A stretch of DNA of 64,000 nucleotides. Origin: Thiobacillus sp. Its GTDB lineage: Bacteria; Pseudomonadota; Gammaproteobacteria; Burkholderiales; Thiobacillaceae. The stretch is from the NCBI GenBank assembly GCA_024708885.1, contig JANJXT010000034.1, positions 1 to 64,000 on the forward strand, written 5' to 3'. A program made the translations under genes and the position numbers. Of the stretch, positions 17,101-26,360 are shown one piece after another. The number at the start of each line of letters is the position of its first letter. The stretch's first letter is position 1. The notes beneath the pieces are model-generated. The model saw only the letters and a program-made list of their open reading frames with translations, did no database searches and was not told the origin of the DNA.

Positions 17101-17996
17101 GCGGTTTGCCGAAGAAGACCTCGCGCGCGCTGATGGGTCTGGAAGATCCGTCCATCGTGCCCATTCTGCGCAACCCGGCAAAGCTCTCGGACGACGCCGA
17201 GGCGGTGTTCTATTTCCCCGGTTGCGGCTCCGAGCGCCTGTTTTCCCAGATCGGCCTCGCCACCCAGGCCATGCTGTTCGAATTGGGCGTGCAGACCGTG
17301 CTGCCGCCCGGCTATCTGTGCTGCGGCTACCCGCAGATCGCCGGCGGCCAGGCCGACCGCGGCGAGGCCATCACCGCACAGAACCGCGTGCTGTTCCACC
17401 GCGTCGCCAACACGCTCAACTACCTCGACATCAAGACGGTGATCGTGTCCTGCGGCACCTGCATGGACCAGCTGCTGAAGTACGAATTCGGCAAGATCTT
17501 CCCCGGCTGCCGCCTGCTCGACATCCACGAGTATCTGATGGAGAAGGGTGTGAAGCTCGACGGCGCGAACGGCGAGAAATACCTCTACCACGACCCCTGC
17601 CACACCCCGATCAAGACCTATGCAGCGCTGAAGGTCGCCAACGCGCTGCTCGGTGGCGCGCCCGACAGCGGGGTGGTCACGCTGTCCGACCGCTGCTGCG
17701 GCGAGTCCGGCACGCTCGCCGTCGCCCGCCCCGACATCTCCACCCAGATCCGCTTCCGCAAGGAGGAGGAAATCCGCACCGGTGTTGCGGCGATCGGCGC
17801 AGACGGCAGCCAGCCGGTCAAGCTTCTCACCAGTTGTCCGGCCTGCCTGCAAGGTCTTGCACGCTACAGCGACGACACCGGCACCACGCCCGACTACATC
17901 GTCATCGAGCTGGCGAAACAGATTCTCGGCGAAAACTGGATGGCGAACTACCTCGCCCAGGTCGGCAACGGCGGCATCGAACGCGTGCTGCTGTGA
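14175..17996 (+). CDS. Large FAD-linked oxidase / Fe-S oxidoreductase fusion (DUF3683 type, D-lactate dehydrogenase-like)
   Basis: 1273 residues in several modules: an N-terminal DUF3683-like region ([19 protein letters not shown]); an FAD-binding type-4 domain at ~170-320 ([37 protein letters not shown]); and an FAD-oxidase C-terminal domain to ~780 ending in [14 protein letters not shown]. Two [4Fe-4S] sites follow ([11 protein letters not shown] ~802, [14 protein letters not shown] ~864), then two CCG cysteine-rich domains ([25 protein letters not shown]). This is the architecture of membrane-associated 2-hydroxyacid dehydrogenases such as D-lactate or glycolate oxidase, all on one chain. 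The exact substrate is not readable. The stop overlaps the GTG of the HIT gene. Confidence 0.9.
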   Translation: MTARLREIPYNYTSFSDREIVIRLLGADAWEVLNTLRAERRTGRSARMLFEVLGDIWVVRRNPYLEDDLLDNPKRRAQLVEALRHRLHEIEARRQGNELVGQLLTVAGRAVREFETWFADTASLRARIRQRLAGLTRRDNIAFDGLARVSHVTDATDWRVEYPFVVLTPDSEAEMAPLVAGLTALGLTVIPRGGGTGYTGGAIPLTDRAAVINTEKLEALGAVEMLHLPGCEFAVPTIHCGAGVVTKRVMEAADDAGLVFAVDPTSADASTIGGNVSMNAGGKKAVLWGTALDNLVSWRMVTPDADWIEVTRLDHNRGKIHDAPSASFEIRRYATDGRTPKGSPDILTIPGRHFRKIGLGKDVTDKFLAGLPGIQKEGCDGLITSARFILHRLPAHTRTVCLEFFGSAREATPAIVEIKTRCDAHPEVQLAGLEHLDARYLKAVGYATKAPRAGRPNMVLLIDVVSDNETALGEAASKIVQLANLRGGEGFIAVSPEKRKIFWLDRARTAAIAAHTNAFKINEDVVIPLERLGDYTDGVERINIELSIGNKLKIADALAEFFAGDLPLLEDDDTVADPAQVAEKQAQAQALIATVRQRWAGHLADLDAPLSLDGSEAGEARTPLTVFTALRDKHIRVSWKRELRRALHQLFVGREYTPILEACDRIHGEILKSRVFVALHMHAGDGNVHTNIPVNSDDYAMLQAANAAVVRIMKLATELGGVISGEHGIGLTKLEFLDDTTLATFGEYKKKVDPKGCFNKGKLMRGADLHNAYTPSFSLLEAESIILESTEIGAIADSIKDCLRCGKCKPVCNTHIPRANLLYSPRNKILATSLLIEAFLYEEQTRRGVSLRHFDEFSDVADHCTICHKCKNPCPVDIDFGDVSIAMRNLLRRQGKKKFNPGSWASMAFLNATDPATIKAIRKPLIEWGYASQRLGHQLFKRLGLIQAQTQHPPASLGRPKPVAQVIHLVNKPMPGGLPKKTSRALMGLEDPSIVPILRNPAKLSDDAEAVFYFPGCGSERLFSQIGLATQAMLFELGVQTVLPPGYLCCGYPQIAGGQADRGEAITAQNRVLFHRVANTLNYLDIKTVIVSCGTCMDQLLKYEFGKIFPGCRLLDIHEYLMEKGVKLDGANGEKYLYHDPCHTPIKTYAALKVANALLGGAPDSGVVTLSDRCCGESGTLAVARPDISTQIRFRKEEEIRTGVAAIGADGSQPVKLLTSCPACLQGLARYSDDTGTTPDYIVIELAKQILGENWMANYLAQVGNGGIERVLL

Positions 17997-18418
17997 CGTG
18001 TCCCCTGTGCGCCACCGCCGGCGGAACCGTGCTGTGGCAGGATGATTTCTGTCGCGTCGTGCTGGCCGACGAGCCGGATTATCCCGGCTTTTTGCGGGTG
18101 ATCCTTGCCGCGCACGTGAAGGAGATGAGCGACCTGCCGGCCGCCGTGCAACAGCGGCTGTTCGAGGCGATGCTTGCGGCGGAGGCGGCGCTGCGCGAGG
18201 TGCTGGCGCCGGACAAGGTGAATCTCGCCTCGCTCGGCAACGTCGTGCCGCATCTGCACTGGCACGTGATTCCGCGTTTCGCCGACGACCCGCATTTCCC
18301 GAATCCAGTGTGGGGCGCGCGCAAGCGCGACACCCCGCATGCCGTGCCGGCCGACGCCAGCGAGCGGCTCGCGGCGGCGCTTACGCGACGGCTTGGCCGC
18401 GCCCTGGAAACGGGATGA
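17993..18418 (+). CDS. HIT-family nucleotide-binding protein
   Basis: 141 residues. The histidine triad is in [13 protein letters not shown] (H-x-H-x-H) near residue 85, preceded by the NLASLGN segment. HIT proteins hydrolyse or transfer nucleotides such as AMP-lysine or diadenosine polyphosphates. The N-terminal CPLCATAGG could bind zinc. The GTG start at 17993 overlaps the preceding stop codon (GTGA), so translation is coupled. The 3' end overlaps convergent phoR by 38 bases. Confidence 0.88.
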   Translation: MTCPLCATAGGTVLWQDDFCRVVLADEPDYPGFLRVILAAHVKEMSDLPAAVQQRLFEAMLAAEAALREVLAPDKVNLASLGNVVPHLHWHVIPRFADDPHFPNPVWGARKRDTPHAVPADASERLAAALTRRLGRALETG

Positions 18419-19727
18419 CGGCGGCGCCCTGCGCCGTGTGCAGCAGGCGCTGCGCGGGAAAGAGGGCGGAGAAGGTGCTGCCCTTGCCGGGCGCGGACTG
18501 GACATCGAGCCGCGCGCCGTGGCGGGTGAGGACGTGCTTGACGATGGCGAGACCAAGGCCCGTGCCGCCGGTCTCGCGCGAACGGCTGCGATCGACGCGG
18601 TAGAAGCGCTCGGTGAGGCGGGGGATGTGTTCGGCGGCGATGCCGTCGCCGGTATCGGTCACGGAGAACACGCCTTCGCCGTCACGCTCGCGCCAGGCGA
18701 GGGTGATCACGCCGCCCTCCGGGGTGTAGCGAACGGCATTGGATACGAGGTTGCCGAGCGCGCTGCGGATTTCCTGCAGATTTCCTTTCAGCCCGGCATC
18801 GCTCTCGATCTGCAGCGCGATGCGATGGCGACCACGGCTCAACGATTCGGCTTCGGTTTGCAGCGCCTGCGCGAGTTCTTCCATGTTGACGGACTCGTCC
18901 TTGAGCGCGTGCTCGGCGCTTTCCAGCTGCGACAGGGTAAGCAGATCGTCGAGCAGGCGCTGCATGCGCCGGGTGTGGTCGAGCATGAGATTGAAATAAC
19001 CGCGGTTGTCGGCGGGTGACAGATCCGGGGCATCGACCAGGGTTTCGACGAAACCGCCAACCACGGTGAGCGGGGTGCGCAACTCGTGCGAGACGTTGGC
19101 GATGAAGTCGCGCCGCATGGCGTCGACGCGCTCGAGGTCGGTGATGTCACGGCCGATCAAGAGCTTCTTGCCCTCCCCGAACGGCACGAGTTGCACCGAC
19201 AGGGCGATTTCCCGGTTCGCGGGCGAACGGCAGGTGAGGCGCTGCGAAAAGTCGGCGGCATCGAGGAATTCGAGGAAGTGTGCCTGCCGCATCAGGTAGC
19301 GCAGGAACTGGCCGCGGTCGCGCTCGCAATCCAGTCCCAGGTACCTGCGCGAGGCGGAGTTGCACCATTCGATCTGCTCGTTGCCATTGAGGATGACCAT
19401 GGCGTCCGGCACGGCCTCGGCGGCGTGTTCGAATTGTTCGAGGGCGGTGGACAGTTCGCTGCGGCTTGCCTTCTGGCGGCGCTGGAGTTTCTGCAGGCGG
19501 TAGAAGATGTCGCCCCAGGTGCCGGTGGCATCCGGCGGGTCGACTTCGTCGGGGTTTTCCAGCCAGCGCGACAGGCGGAATTCCTGCCACAGGCGACGCA
19601 GCATGACGATGGCCTGGATGCCCGCGAGAAAAGCGAGCGCCGCCACCCAGCCGGAGGCTGCCCACAGGATCAACGCCGCCCACAGCGCCCCGGCCAGCAC
19701 ACCGAGCGGCCGCCACCAGAATCCCAT
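18381..19727 (-). CDS. phoR: Phosphate regulon sensor histidine kinase PhoR
   Basis: 448 residues: two N-terminal membrane helices (~10-45), a linker, a PAS domain (~110-200, PDAMVILNGNEQIEWCN), then HisKA with DFIANVSHELRTPLTVVGGF near residue 220 and an HATPase (TDTGDGIAAEHIPRL, GGTGLGLAIVKH). This is the standard PhoR layout. It lies 31 bases downstream of phoB on the same strand, so both respond to phosphate starvation through the Pst system, which is not in the window. The PAS cysteine EWCN is unremarkable. Confidence 0.94.
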   Translation of the reverse strand: MGFWWRPLGVLAGALWAALILWAASGWVAALAFLAGIQAIVMLRRLWQEFRLSRWLENPDEVDPPDATGTWGDIFYRLQKLQRRQKASRSELSTALEQFEHAAEAVPDAMVILNGNEQIEWCNSASRRYLGLDCERDRGQFLRYLMRQAHFLEFLDAADFSQRLTCRSPANREIALSVQLVPFGEGKKLLIGRDITDLERVDAMRRDFIANVSHELRTPLTVVGGFVETLVDAPDLSPADNRGYFNLMLDHTRRMQRLLDDLLTLSQLESAEHALKDESVNMEELAQALQTEAESLSRGRHRIALQIESDAGLKGNLQEIRSALGNLVSNAVRYTPEGGVITLAWRERDGEGVFSVTDTGDGIAAEHIPRLTERFYRVDRSRSRETGGTGLGLAIVKHVLTRHGARLDVQSAPGKGSTFSALFPAQRLLHTAQGAAVIPFPGRGQAVA

Positions 19728-19758
19728 CGTCTTCCCGTCGCTTACAAACCGGGCCCCA

Positions 19759-20454
19759 TTATCGGCCGACTTCGGCAGAAAAGCGATAACCCGCGCCGCG
19801 CACGGTCTGGATCAGGCCGGCGTGCCCGGATGGCTCGAGCGCCCGGCGCAGGCGGCGGATATGAACGTCGACGGTGCGCTCCTCGACGAACACATCGTCG
19901 CCCCATACCTGGTCGAGCAGCTGGGTGCGCGCGTACACCCGCTCGGGGTGGGTCATGAAGAAATGCAGCAGGCGGAATTCGGTCGGCCCGAGTTCGAGCG
20001 GCTGCCCGCCGCCCTGCACGCGGTGACTGGCCGGATCGAGCCGCAGACCGCCGATCTCCACCGCTTCGCCGGTCCGCTGCGGCGCTCGCCGGCGCAGCAC
20101 GGCCTTGATGCGCGACACCAGCTCGCGCGGGGAGAACGGCTTGGTGATATAGTCGTCCGCCCCGCTGTCGAGCCCCAGCACCTTGTCGCGTTCCTCGCCG
20201 CGCGCGGTCAGCAGGATGATGGGGATCGGCTGGTAGCGTTCGTCGCTGCGCAGCCGGCGGCACAGGTCGATGCCCGACATGCCGGGCAGCATCCAGTCGA
20301 GCAGGATGACGTCGGGAAGGGTGTCGCGGAGGAAGTGGAGTGCGTGTTCGGCATCGCCGACAACCGTGACCTGATGACCGGCCTGGCTGAGGTTGAGCTT
20401 CAGCAGCGCCTGGATGCCCGGCTCGTCCTCGACCAGCAGGATGTTCGCAGCCAT
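19759..20454 (-). CDS. phoB: Phosphate regulon response regulator PhoB
   Basis: 231 residues. OmpR-type regulator: receiver ([16 protein letters not shown]; phosphoacceptor in [37 protein letters not shown]) followed by a winged helix ([20 protein letters not shown], then [14 protein letters not shown] and GAGYRFS). The ATG at 20454 begins [11 protein letters not shown], the usual PhoB N-terminus. Three Pho-box repeats lie 34-62 bases upstream, implying autoregulation. Confidence 0.95.
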   Translation of the reverse strand: MAANILLVEDEPGIQALLKLNLSQAGHQVTVVGDAEHALHFLRDTLPDVILLDWMLPGMSGIDLCRRLRSDERYQPIPIILLTARGEERDKVLGLDSGADDYITKPFSPRELVSRIKAVLRRRAPQRTGEAVEIGGLRLDPASHRVQGGGQPLELGPTEFRLLHFFMTHPERVYARTQLLDQVWGDDVFVEERTVDVHIRRLRRALEPSGHAGLIQTVRGAGYRFSAEVGR

Positions 20455-20487
20455 GATGACTCCCCGTATTGAGACCGCGACCATAGT

Positions 20488-20516
20488 ATGACGCCAGCAT
20501 GACCGATTTGTGACGC
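20488..20516 (-). promoter_or_regulatory. Pho box with three direct repeats upstream of phoB
   Basis: Read on the phoB strand: GCGTCAC (20516-20510), CGGTCAT (20505-20499), GCGTCAT (20494-20488), each separated by exactly four bases. This is the 7-4-7 pattern of PhoB sites (consensus CTGTCAT repeats) with one extra unit. The site lies between divergent phoB and ubiE and most likely autoregulates phoB-phoR. Confidence 0.7.
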
Positions 20517-20579
20517 CGCAATCCCCCCGCGACGGCCGTGCTGGTAGAATTTCCGGCTTGCCAGCTCACTCCGTCCATC

Positions 20580-21314
20580 ATGGATAAAACCACCCATTTC
20601 GGCTACCAGGAAGTCGCCGAGTCCGAAAAGGCCGCCAAGGTGGCCGAGGTCTTCCATTCGGTCGCCACCAGATACGACCTCATGAACGACCTCATGTCGG
20701 CCGGCCTGCATCGTCTCTGGAAACGCTTCGCCGTGGCGCAGGCCGGTTTGCGGCCAGGCATGAAGGTGCTCGACGTCGCCGGCGGCACCGCCGACCTGAC
20801 GCGGCTCTTCCTGAAGGAAGTCGGCGACAGCGGCACGGTGTTGCTCACCGACATCAATTTCTCCATGCTGCGCGAAGGCCGCGACCGCATGCTGAACGAG
20901 GGCCGCACGCCGCCCGCGGTGCAGTGCGACGGCGAACGCCTGCCCTTCCCGGACAACCATTTCGACTGCGTATCGGTGGCGTTCGGACTCAGGAACATGA
21001 CCCACAAGGATCAGGCGCTTGCCGAGATGCGCCGCGTGCTCAAGCCCGGCGGCCGGCTTCTCGTCCTCGAATTCTCCAGGGTGTGGAAGCCGCTGGAGCC
21101 GGCCTACGACCTGTATTCCTTCAAGCTGCTGCCTCTGATCGGCGAAGTCGTCGCGCAGGACCGCGACAGCTACCAGTATCTGGCCGAATCGATCCGCATG
21201 CACCCCGGCCAGGAGGAACTCAAGGCGATGATGGAAGCGGCCGGTTTCGTCCGCGTGCGCTACCACAACCTCACCGCCGGCGTGGTGGCCCTGCACAAGG
21301 GCTTCAAGATTTGA
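20580..21314 (+). CDS. ubiE: Ubiquinone/menaquinone C-methyltransferase UbiE
   Basis: 244 residues. An SAM-dependent methyltransferase that C-methylates the quinone ring. SAM motif I is [11 protein letters not shown] near residue 63. [20 protein letters not shown] and [14 protein letters not shown] are UbiE hallmarks. It is the first gene of an overlapping ubiE-ubiJ-ubiB operon. The ATG at 20580 starts [12 protein letters not shown]. Confidence 0.96.
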   Translation: MDKTTHFGYQEVAESEKAAKVAEVFHSVATRYDLMNDLMSAGLHRLWKRFAVAQAGLRPGMKVLDVAGGTADLTRLFLKEVGDSGTVLLTDINFSMLREGRDRMLNEGRTPPAVQCDGERLPFPDNHFDCVSVAFGLRNMTHKDQALAEMRRVLKPGGRLLVLEFSRVWKPLEPAYDLYSFKLLPLIGEVVAQDRDSYQYLAESIRMHPGQEELKAMMEAAGFVRVRYHNLTAGVVALHKGFKI

Positions 21315-21889
21315 TCGCTGCGGGGCTCATCGAGCGCGGCCTCAACCACCTGGTGCAGCAGACACCCGGGGCGGCCGCGACGCTCAGGCGCCACACCGGC
21401 ATGAGCGTGCGCTTCGACCTTGCACTCGCGCAGGTCGATTTGCGCATCGCCGACGACGGCTGTTTCTCCGAAGCAGCGATCGACACCCCCGACGCCACCA
21501 TCCGCCCGACGCCGGCACTGCTCGCGCGCCTGCCGTTCCTTGGCCGCGAAGCCTTGCGCGACGCCGACTATCAGGGTGACGCCGCGCTGCTCGCCACGCT
21601 CGATCGCGTGTTCCGCCAGCTCGACTGGGACGTCGAGGCGGACCTCGCGCCGCTCGTCGGCGACGCCGCGGCGCACCGCCTGCACCGGCTCGGCCGCGAC
21701 GCGCGCGACGGCCTCGCCCGCGCGCTCTCCGGCATGGGCCACAGCGCCGGCGAATACCTGGTCGAGGAAGTCGAGCTGATGGCACGCGAGATCGACGTCG
21801 CACGCTTCAACCACGGTGTCGACGAACTCGCCGATGCCGTGGCGCGGCTGGAAGCCCGCGTGCACCGGCTGGAGCAGCCCGCCGCATGA
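21311..21889 (+). CDS. ubiJ: Ubiquinone biosynthesis accessory factor UbiJ (SCP2-like)
   Basis: 192 residues. The gene starts at TTG 21311, whose last bases overlap the ubiE stop (TTGA). UbiJ binds hydrophobic quinone intermediates in an SCP2-type lipid domain and, with UbiK, scaffolds the Ubi metabolon. Sequence support is the SCP2-like N-terminal half and the C-terminal helical [18 protein letters not shown]. The strongest evidence is the fixed position between ubiE and ubiB. No ATG start exists near the proper N-terminus. Confidence 0.85.
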   Translation: MIAAGLIERGLNHLVQQTPGAAATLRRHTGMSVRFDLALAQVDLRIADDGCFSEAAIDTPDATIRPTPALLARLPFLGREALRDADYQGDAALLATLDRVFRQLDWDVEADLAPLVGDAAAHRLHRLGRDARDGLARALSGMGHSAGEYLVEEVELMAREIDVARFNHGVDELADAVARLEARVHRLEQPAA

Positions 21890-23409
21890 AGCTGCTGCGC
21901 CTCATCCGCATCGTCAGCATCGGCCTGCGCTTCGGCCTGGAGGAGTTCTTTCTCGGCCACGAGCGGGTGCGGCCGCTGCGCTGGCTGGTGCGCGTGCTGC
22001 TGTTCTGGCGCCCGCTCACCGAGCCGCGCGGGGTGCGCCTGCGCCGCGCACTGGAAGCCCTGGGGCCGATCTTCGTCAAGTTCGGCCAGATGCTCTCGAC
22101 CCGCCGCGACCTGGTGCCGCTCGACATCGCCGACGAGCTGGCGCTGCTGCAGGACCGCGTGCCGCCCTTCCCCTCGCGCGAGGCGATCGCCACGCTGGAA
22201 GCCACCTACGCCAAGCCGCTTGCCGAGGTGTTCGCCGAATTCGATGCCACCCCCGTCGCCTCGGCGTCGGTGGCGCAGGTGCACTTCGCGCGCCTGATGG
22301 ACGGCACCGCCGTCGCCGTCAAGGTGCTGCGCCCCGGCATCGCGCCGGTGATCGCGCACGACGTCTCGCTGCTGTACGCGGCCGCCGGGCTGGTGGAAAA
22401 GCTGTTCACCGACGGCCGCCGCCTGCGCCCGCACGAAGTCGTCGCCGAGTTCGAGAAGCATCTGGAGGACGAGCTCGACCTCCTGCGCGAGGCCGCCAAC
22501 TGCTCGCAGCTGCGGCGCAATTTCAAGGACTCCCCGCTGCTCGCGGTACCCGGCGTGTACTGGGACTACTGTGGCCGCGACGTCATGGTGATGGACCGCA
22601 TGGACGGCATCCCCATCAGCCAGATCGGGCGTCTGCGCGAAGCCGGCATCGACATTCCCAGGCTGGCCGCCGCGGGGGTGGAAATTTTCTTCACCCAGGT
22701 GTTTCGCGACGGTTTTTTCCACGCCGACATGCATCCGGGCAACATCCTGGTCAGACCGGGCGGCCAGTACGTCGCGCTCGATTTCGGCATCATGGGCACG
22801 CTCACCGAAGTCGACAAGCAATACCTCGCGCGCAACTTCCTCGCCTTCTTCCGCCGCGACTACAAGGGGGTGGCGCAGGCGCACCTGGAATCCGGCTGGG
22901 TGCCGCCCGACACCCGCATCGACGAACTGGAAGCGGCGGTGCGCGCGGTGTGCGAGCCGGTGTTCGATCGCCCGCTGAAGGAAATCTCCTTCGGTCGCGT
23001 GCTGTTGCAGCTGTTCCAGACCTCGCGCCGTTTCAACGTCGAGATCCAGCCGCAGCTCGTCCTGTTGCAGAAGACCCTGCTCAACATCGAAGGTCTGGGG
23101 CGCCAGCTCGACCCGGATCTCGACCTGTGGAAGACCGCCAAACCCTTTCTCGAGCGCTGGATGAACGAGCAGGTCGGCTGGCGCGCGCTCATGAAGAACC
23201 TGCGCGACGAGGCGCCGAAATGGGCGGCGCTGCTGCCGCAACTGCCGCGCCTGGCCCATCACGCGCTGAATGAAAACCGGCTGGCCCGGCTGGAGAGCGG
23301 CGTCGTCCTGCTGCTGCGCCAGCAGCAGACCCGCAACCGCTGGCTCGGCACCATCGCCGCGCTGCTCGCCCTTCTATCGGCGGCCGCCCTGTACTCCATT
23401 CTGTCCTGA
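21886..23409 (+). CDS. ubiB: Ubiquinone biosynthesis protein kinase-like UbiB
   Basis: 507 residues. This is an ADCK/ABC1 atypical kinase needed for aerobic ubiquinone synthesis. Hallmarks are [14 protein letters not shown] (KxGQ motif, ~66), [11 protein letters not shown], the ATP lysine in VAVKVLRPG and [12 protein letters not shown]. Two C-terminal membrane helices end the chain ([18 protein letters not shown]). It overlaps ubiJ by four bases (ATGA). Confidence 0.96.
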   Translation: MKLLRLIRIVSIGLRFGLEEFFLGHERVRPLRWLVRVLLFWRPLTEPRGVRLRRALEALGPIFVKFGQMLSTRRDLVPLDIADELALLQDRVPPFPSREAIATLEATYAKPLAEVFAEFDATPVASASVAQVHFARLMDGTAVAVKVLRPGIAPVIAHDVSLLYAAAGLVEKLFTDGRRLRPHEVVAEFEKHLEDELDLLREAANCSQLRRNFKDSPLLAVPGVYWDYCGRDVMVMDRMDGIPISQIGRLREAGIDIPRLAAAGVEIFFTQVFRDGFFHADMHPGNILVRPGGQYVALDFGIMGTLTEVDKQYLARNFLAFFRRDYKGVAQAHLESGWVPPDTRIDELEAAVRAVCEPVFDRPLKEISFGRVLLQLFQTSRRFNVEIQPQLVLLQKTLLNIEGLGRQLDPDLDLWKTAKPFLERWMNEQVGWRALMKNLRDEAPKWAALLPQLPRLAHHALNENRLARLESGVVLLLRQQQTRNRWLGTIAALLALLSAAALYSILS

Positions 23410-23418
23410 GACACCACC

Positions 23419-24870
23419 ATGCTGATCGGCTTCGTCATGCTCTATCTGGTGCTGTCCATCGGCATCGGCCTGTATGCCGCGACCAAGGTCCACACCGCCA
23501 GCGACTACATCACCGCCGGCCGCTCGCTGCCGATGATCGTGGTGGTGGCCATGGTGTTCGCCACCTGGTTCGGCGCCGAGACGGTGCTCGGCATTCCGGC
23601 GACCTTCCTCGACGAGAATCTCGGCGGCACGATCTCCGACCCGTTCGGCGCCTCGCTCGCACTGATCCTGTTCGGCCTCTTCTTCGCCCGCCCGCTGTAC
23701 CGCATGAAACTCGTGACGCTGGGCGACTTCTTTCGCGAGCGCTACAACCGCCCGGTCGAGGTGGTCATCTCGCTGGCGATCGCCGCCTCGTATCTGGGCT
23801 GGGTCTCGGCGCAGGTGGTGGCGCTCGGTCTGGTGTTCAAGGTGCTCTCCGCCGGCATCATCACCCAGCAGGAAGGCATCCTCATCGGCGCCGCGGTGGT
23901 CGCGCTGTACACCCTGTTCGGCGGCATGTGGTCGGTGGCGCTGACCACCCTGGTACAGATGACGGTGATCGTCGCCGGCCTGTTGTGGATCGCGCTGCTG
24001 GTCGGCGAAATGCCCGAGGTGAACGGCATCGCCCCGGTGGTCGAGCACGCCGCGGCGGCCGGCAAGTTCGAGTTCTGGCCGCCCATGGAATGGGCCGCGA
24101 TCGTCACCTTCGTCGCCGGGCTGCTCACCATGGGACTCGGCTCGATTCCCCAGCAGGACGTGTTCCAGCGCTCGAATTCGTCGAAGAACGAGCGCATCGC
24201 CGTATGGAGCACGGTGATCGGCGGCACGCTGTATTTCGTCTTCGCCGCGGTGCCGATCTACCTCACCTACGCCGCCACACTGGTCGACCCGGCGACCACC
24301 GCGACGCTCCTCGAACAGGACGCGCAACTGGTGCTGCCGACCTTCGTCAAGGACCACCTCCCCTTCTACGCGCAGATCATCTTCTACGGCGCGCTGCTGT
24401 CGGTCATCATGTCGACGGCGTCCGGCACCCTGCTCGCGCCCGCCGTCACCATCTCGGAAAACATCATCAAGGAATTCCTGCCGCACCACCGCATGAGCCA
24501 GAAAACGCTGCTCAACGTCACGCGCGGCGTGGTGGTCGCCTTCGCCCTGCTGGTCGTGGCGTATTCGCTGTGGTCGCTGGAATCCGCAACCAGCATCCAC
24601 AGCATGGTCGCCAACGCCTACAAGGTGACGCTCGCCTGCGCCTTCGTGCCGCTCGCCGCCGGCATCTACTGGAAGCGCGCCACCAACACCGGCGCCGGGC
24701 TGTCCATCATTCTCGGTTTCGGCGTCTGGATTGCCATGGAATTCATCGCACCGGACGCTGCCCTGCCGCCGCAGTTCGCCGGCCTCATCGCCAGCGCGAT
24801 CGGCATGGTCGCCGGATCGCTGGGGCCGCAGGTCCGCCTGATCGCACCGCCGCGCGCCGCGCGCCGCTGA
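23419..24870 (+). CDS. Sodium:solute symporter family transporter
   Basis: 483 residues with about 13 membrane segments. SSS-family features include the ASDYITAGRSLP loop near residue 30, FATWFGAETVLGIPATFLDE, and GLGSIPQQDVFQRSNSSKNE in the middle. The solute cannot be predicted. The gene starts 9 bases after ubiB and may be cotranscribed, though it has no obvious link to quinone synthesis. Confidence 0.88.
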   Translation: MLIGFVMLYLVLSIGIGLYAATKVHTASDYITAGRSLPMIVVVAMVFATWFGAETVLGIPATFLDENLGGTISDPFGASLALILFGLFFARPLYRMKLVTLGDFFRERYNRPVEVVISLAIAASYLGWVSAQVVALGLVFKVLSAGIITQQEGILIGAAVVALYTLFGGMWSVALTTLVQMTVIVAGLLWIALLVGEMPEVNGIAPVVEHAAAAGKFEFWPPMEWAAIVTFVAGLLTMGLGSIPQQDVFQRSNSSKNERIAVWSTVIGGTLYFVFAAVPIYLTYAATLVDPATTATLLEQDAQLVLPTFVKDHLPFYAQIIFYGALLSVIMSTASGTLLAPAVTISENIIKEFLPHHRMSQKTLLNVTRGVVVAFALLVVAYSLWSLESATSIHSMVANAYKVTLACAFVPLAAGIYWKRATNTGAGLSIILGFGVWIAMEFIAPDAALPPQFAGLIASAIGMVAGSLGPQVRLIAPPRAARR

Positions 24871-24924
24871 CTTCCCCGCGTCCCCCTGAATCTGTCGGCG
24901 CCACGTTGCCGGACCGGTTTTGCG

Positions 24925-24944
24925 TGTCGGAATTTTTTACACCC
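24925..24944 (+). promoter_or_regulatory. PEP-CTERM upstream box 1 (candidate PrsR site)
   Basis: TGTCGGAATTTTTTACACCC matches the box at 58673-58692 in 19 of 20 bases. Its ends form a GTGT/ACAC dyad. It lies 83 bases upstream of the -24 GG of the sigma-54 promoter of the PEP-CTERM gene at 25167. I take it as the enhancer site of PrsR, which is encoded in this window. Confidence 0.7.
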
Positions 24945-25026
24945 GGCCTGAAAGAAAAAACCAGACATACAGACAATCAGATTTATCTTGTTGATAAATC
25001 ACGCATTAAATTTGTCAAGGACGACC

Positions 25027-25043
25027 TGGCACAGCTCATGCTT
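25027..25043 (+). promoter_or_regulatory. Sigma-54 promoter of PEP-CTERM gene 1
   Basis: TGGCACAGCTCATGCTT has GG (25028-25029) and GC (25040-25041) exactly 10 bases apart, the invariant sigma-54 spacing, with TGGCAC at -24. The start codon is 126 bases downstream. Confidence 0.7.
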
Positions 25044-25166
25044 TAACTCCTTTAAACACACTCGGGCAGGTCTTCGGAGAAATTTGAAGCCCGGTTTGCT
25101 CCTGAGTCTGAGTGCGTTGCTCTTTATCGTGGGCTCCGATAACGTCAATCAAAAGGAATCGTCATC

Positions 25167-25931
25167 ATGAAAAAAACCCTCCTGGCCAGCACACTTGCAG
25201 CCTCGGCCCTGTTCGCTGCAGGGAGCGCGAACGCCACCATTCTCACGGTCTACAACGATTTCACCACCGGTCTTGCCAACTTCAACAGCACCGTGAGCGG
25301 TGCCGGCGGCACGGCCAGCCATGACACCTGGACGAACCTTCCCAGTTCCGCCACCAGCATCAACCGCGGTGATTACGTCGTCACCAAGACCGGCGGCGGC
25401 ACCATGTACAACGAAGGCGTCTATCAGCTGTGGGGCTCTTCTCCGATTGCCTACACGAGCGGTCAAACCATCGGCATCAATCCCGCTGGCTCGCCTGCCC
25501 ATGGCCTCGACGACGGCACCGGCACCAAGAACAGCGGCCTCACCCTGACCTTCGCCAGTGCCATCAACAGCATCGGCTTCGAGGTCGGCGACTGGGCTAC
25601 CTGCTGTCAGATTTCCAACCTCTATATCTCGTTCGACAACAACACCCCCATCATGGTCGGCAACTCCACTGACTATGGTGACGGCTTCCTGACCAACGGC
25701 GGAGCCGGCGTATTCGTCGCCGCCTTCGACGACACCGGTGATTTCCACACGGTGCAGTTCTGGGGCGACGGTATCGGCGAGTACCTGGTCATGGGCGGCA
25801 CGATCCACTACGCCCTGCTGGAGCAGGGCAGCCTGCCGCCCGACAACGGTGTTCCCGAGCCGGCGTCGCTGGCCTTGCTGGGAATTGGCCTGATGGGGCT
25901 GGGTGCCATGCGCCGCCGCAAAACGGCCTGA
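25167..25931 (+). CDS. PEP-CTERM sorting-domain exported protein
   Basis: 254 residues. A signal peptide (MKKTLLASTLAASALFAAGS, cut near ANA) is followed by a Gly/Thr/Asn-rich, probably beta-sheet secreted domain of unknown function with adjacent cysteines at DWATCCQIS. The C-terminal PEP-CTERM tail starts at VPEP (~229): a hydrophobic helix, then RRRK. An exosortase (XrtA) should cut this tail at the membrane and deliver the protein to the surface or matrix. Transcription should come from the sigma-54 promoter upstream, and a strong terminator follows. Confidence 0.92.
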   Translation: MKKTLLASTLAASALFAAGSANATILTVYNDFTTGLANFNSTVSGAGGTASHDTWTNLPSSATSINRGDYVVTKTGGGTMYNEGVYQLWGSSPIAYTSGQTIGINPAGSPAHGLDDGTGTKNSGLTLTFASAINSIGFEVGDWATCCQISNLYISFDNNTPIMVGNSTDYGDGFLTNGGAGVFVAAFDDTGDFHTVQFWGDGIGEYLVMGGTIHYALLEQGSLPPDNGVPEPASLALLGIGLMGLGAMRRRKTA

Positions 25932-25947
25932 TCGGGTACCCCTCGAC

Positions 25948-25979
25948 AAAAAAGCCGACGCCCTGCGTCGGCTTTTTTT
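25948..25979. terminator. Bidirectional intrinsic terminator after PEP-CTERM gene 1
   Basis: AAAAAAGCCGACGC / GCGTCGGCTTTTTTT around a short loop is 17 bases after the stop. A-runs and T-runs on both sides allow termination in either direction. Its stem resembles that of the terminator at 27957-27985. Confidence 0.88.
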
Positions 25980-25980
25980 A

Positions 25981-26100
25981 CACCTGCCGTTTCCGTTCAG
26001 CGCAAACAGCCTTCGTGCTCCGCTTGAACAACACCTGCTGCGCCGCCGCCTCGATGCCGAGACCGCTGGTGTCGATTGCGGGCCGCGGTTCCTGGTGGTT
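25981..26100 (-). pseudogene. Duplicated remnant of the 3' end of an APS-kinase gene
   Basis: The reverse-strand frame reads AIDTSGLGIEAAAQQVLFKR, which aligns with AIDTTDLGIEEAVQQVLLKL at the C-terminus of the sulfurylase/APS-kinase gene at 28005-29636. The DNA is also alike (for example CACCTGCTGC, then CGCC(G/T)CCTCGATGCCGAG), and each copy is preceded by a similar terminator. No start codon or kinase domain remains. It seems to be the leftover of a duplication that now flanks the lipoprotein gene at 26361. Confidence 0.65.
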
Positions 26101-26186
26101 TCCGAGGCGGCGAAGCCGGTGCAGCGCATACTGTTGCGCGGCTGAACGCATGGTTAAAGTTTCCTCCCGCAAGAACCGTAATCCCG

Positions 26187-26215
26187 TTGAGCAACTTGTT
26201 TTTATCCTTTATCCT
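26187..26215 (+). promoter_or_regulatory. Possible sigma-70 promoter of the lipoprotein gene
   Basis: TTGAGC (26187-26192) and TATCCT (26210-26215) are 17 bases apart in a locally AT-rich stretch, about 145 bases before the start. Confidence 0.3.
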
Positions 26216-26360
26216 TCGGCGATACAAAAAATTGAGAACACTCGTACCGTCAGGGCAAGCAGATCGAATCTTTGGCGAATCCGCCCGGCCTGAAACCCGG
26301 GACACGCAAAGAATCAACCCGGCAACATCACACCAGCTCGCAAAAATGGGGAATACAGCA

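Larger units (their letters stand above)
25932..26360. other. 429-base region between PEP-CTERM gene 1 and the lipoprotein gene
   Basis: It holds a terminator, the APS-kinase remnant and, at 26187-26215, a possible promoter (TTGAGC, 17-base spacer, TATCCT). The rest shows nothing recognisable. Confidence 0.5.

Noticed and set aside
15003-17852. A 949-codon reverse open frame opposite the FAD/Fe-S oxidoreductase
   Set aside because: Antisense shadow of a well-supported gene; no motif and no ribosome site.
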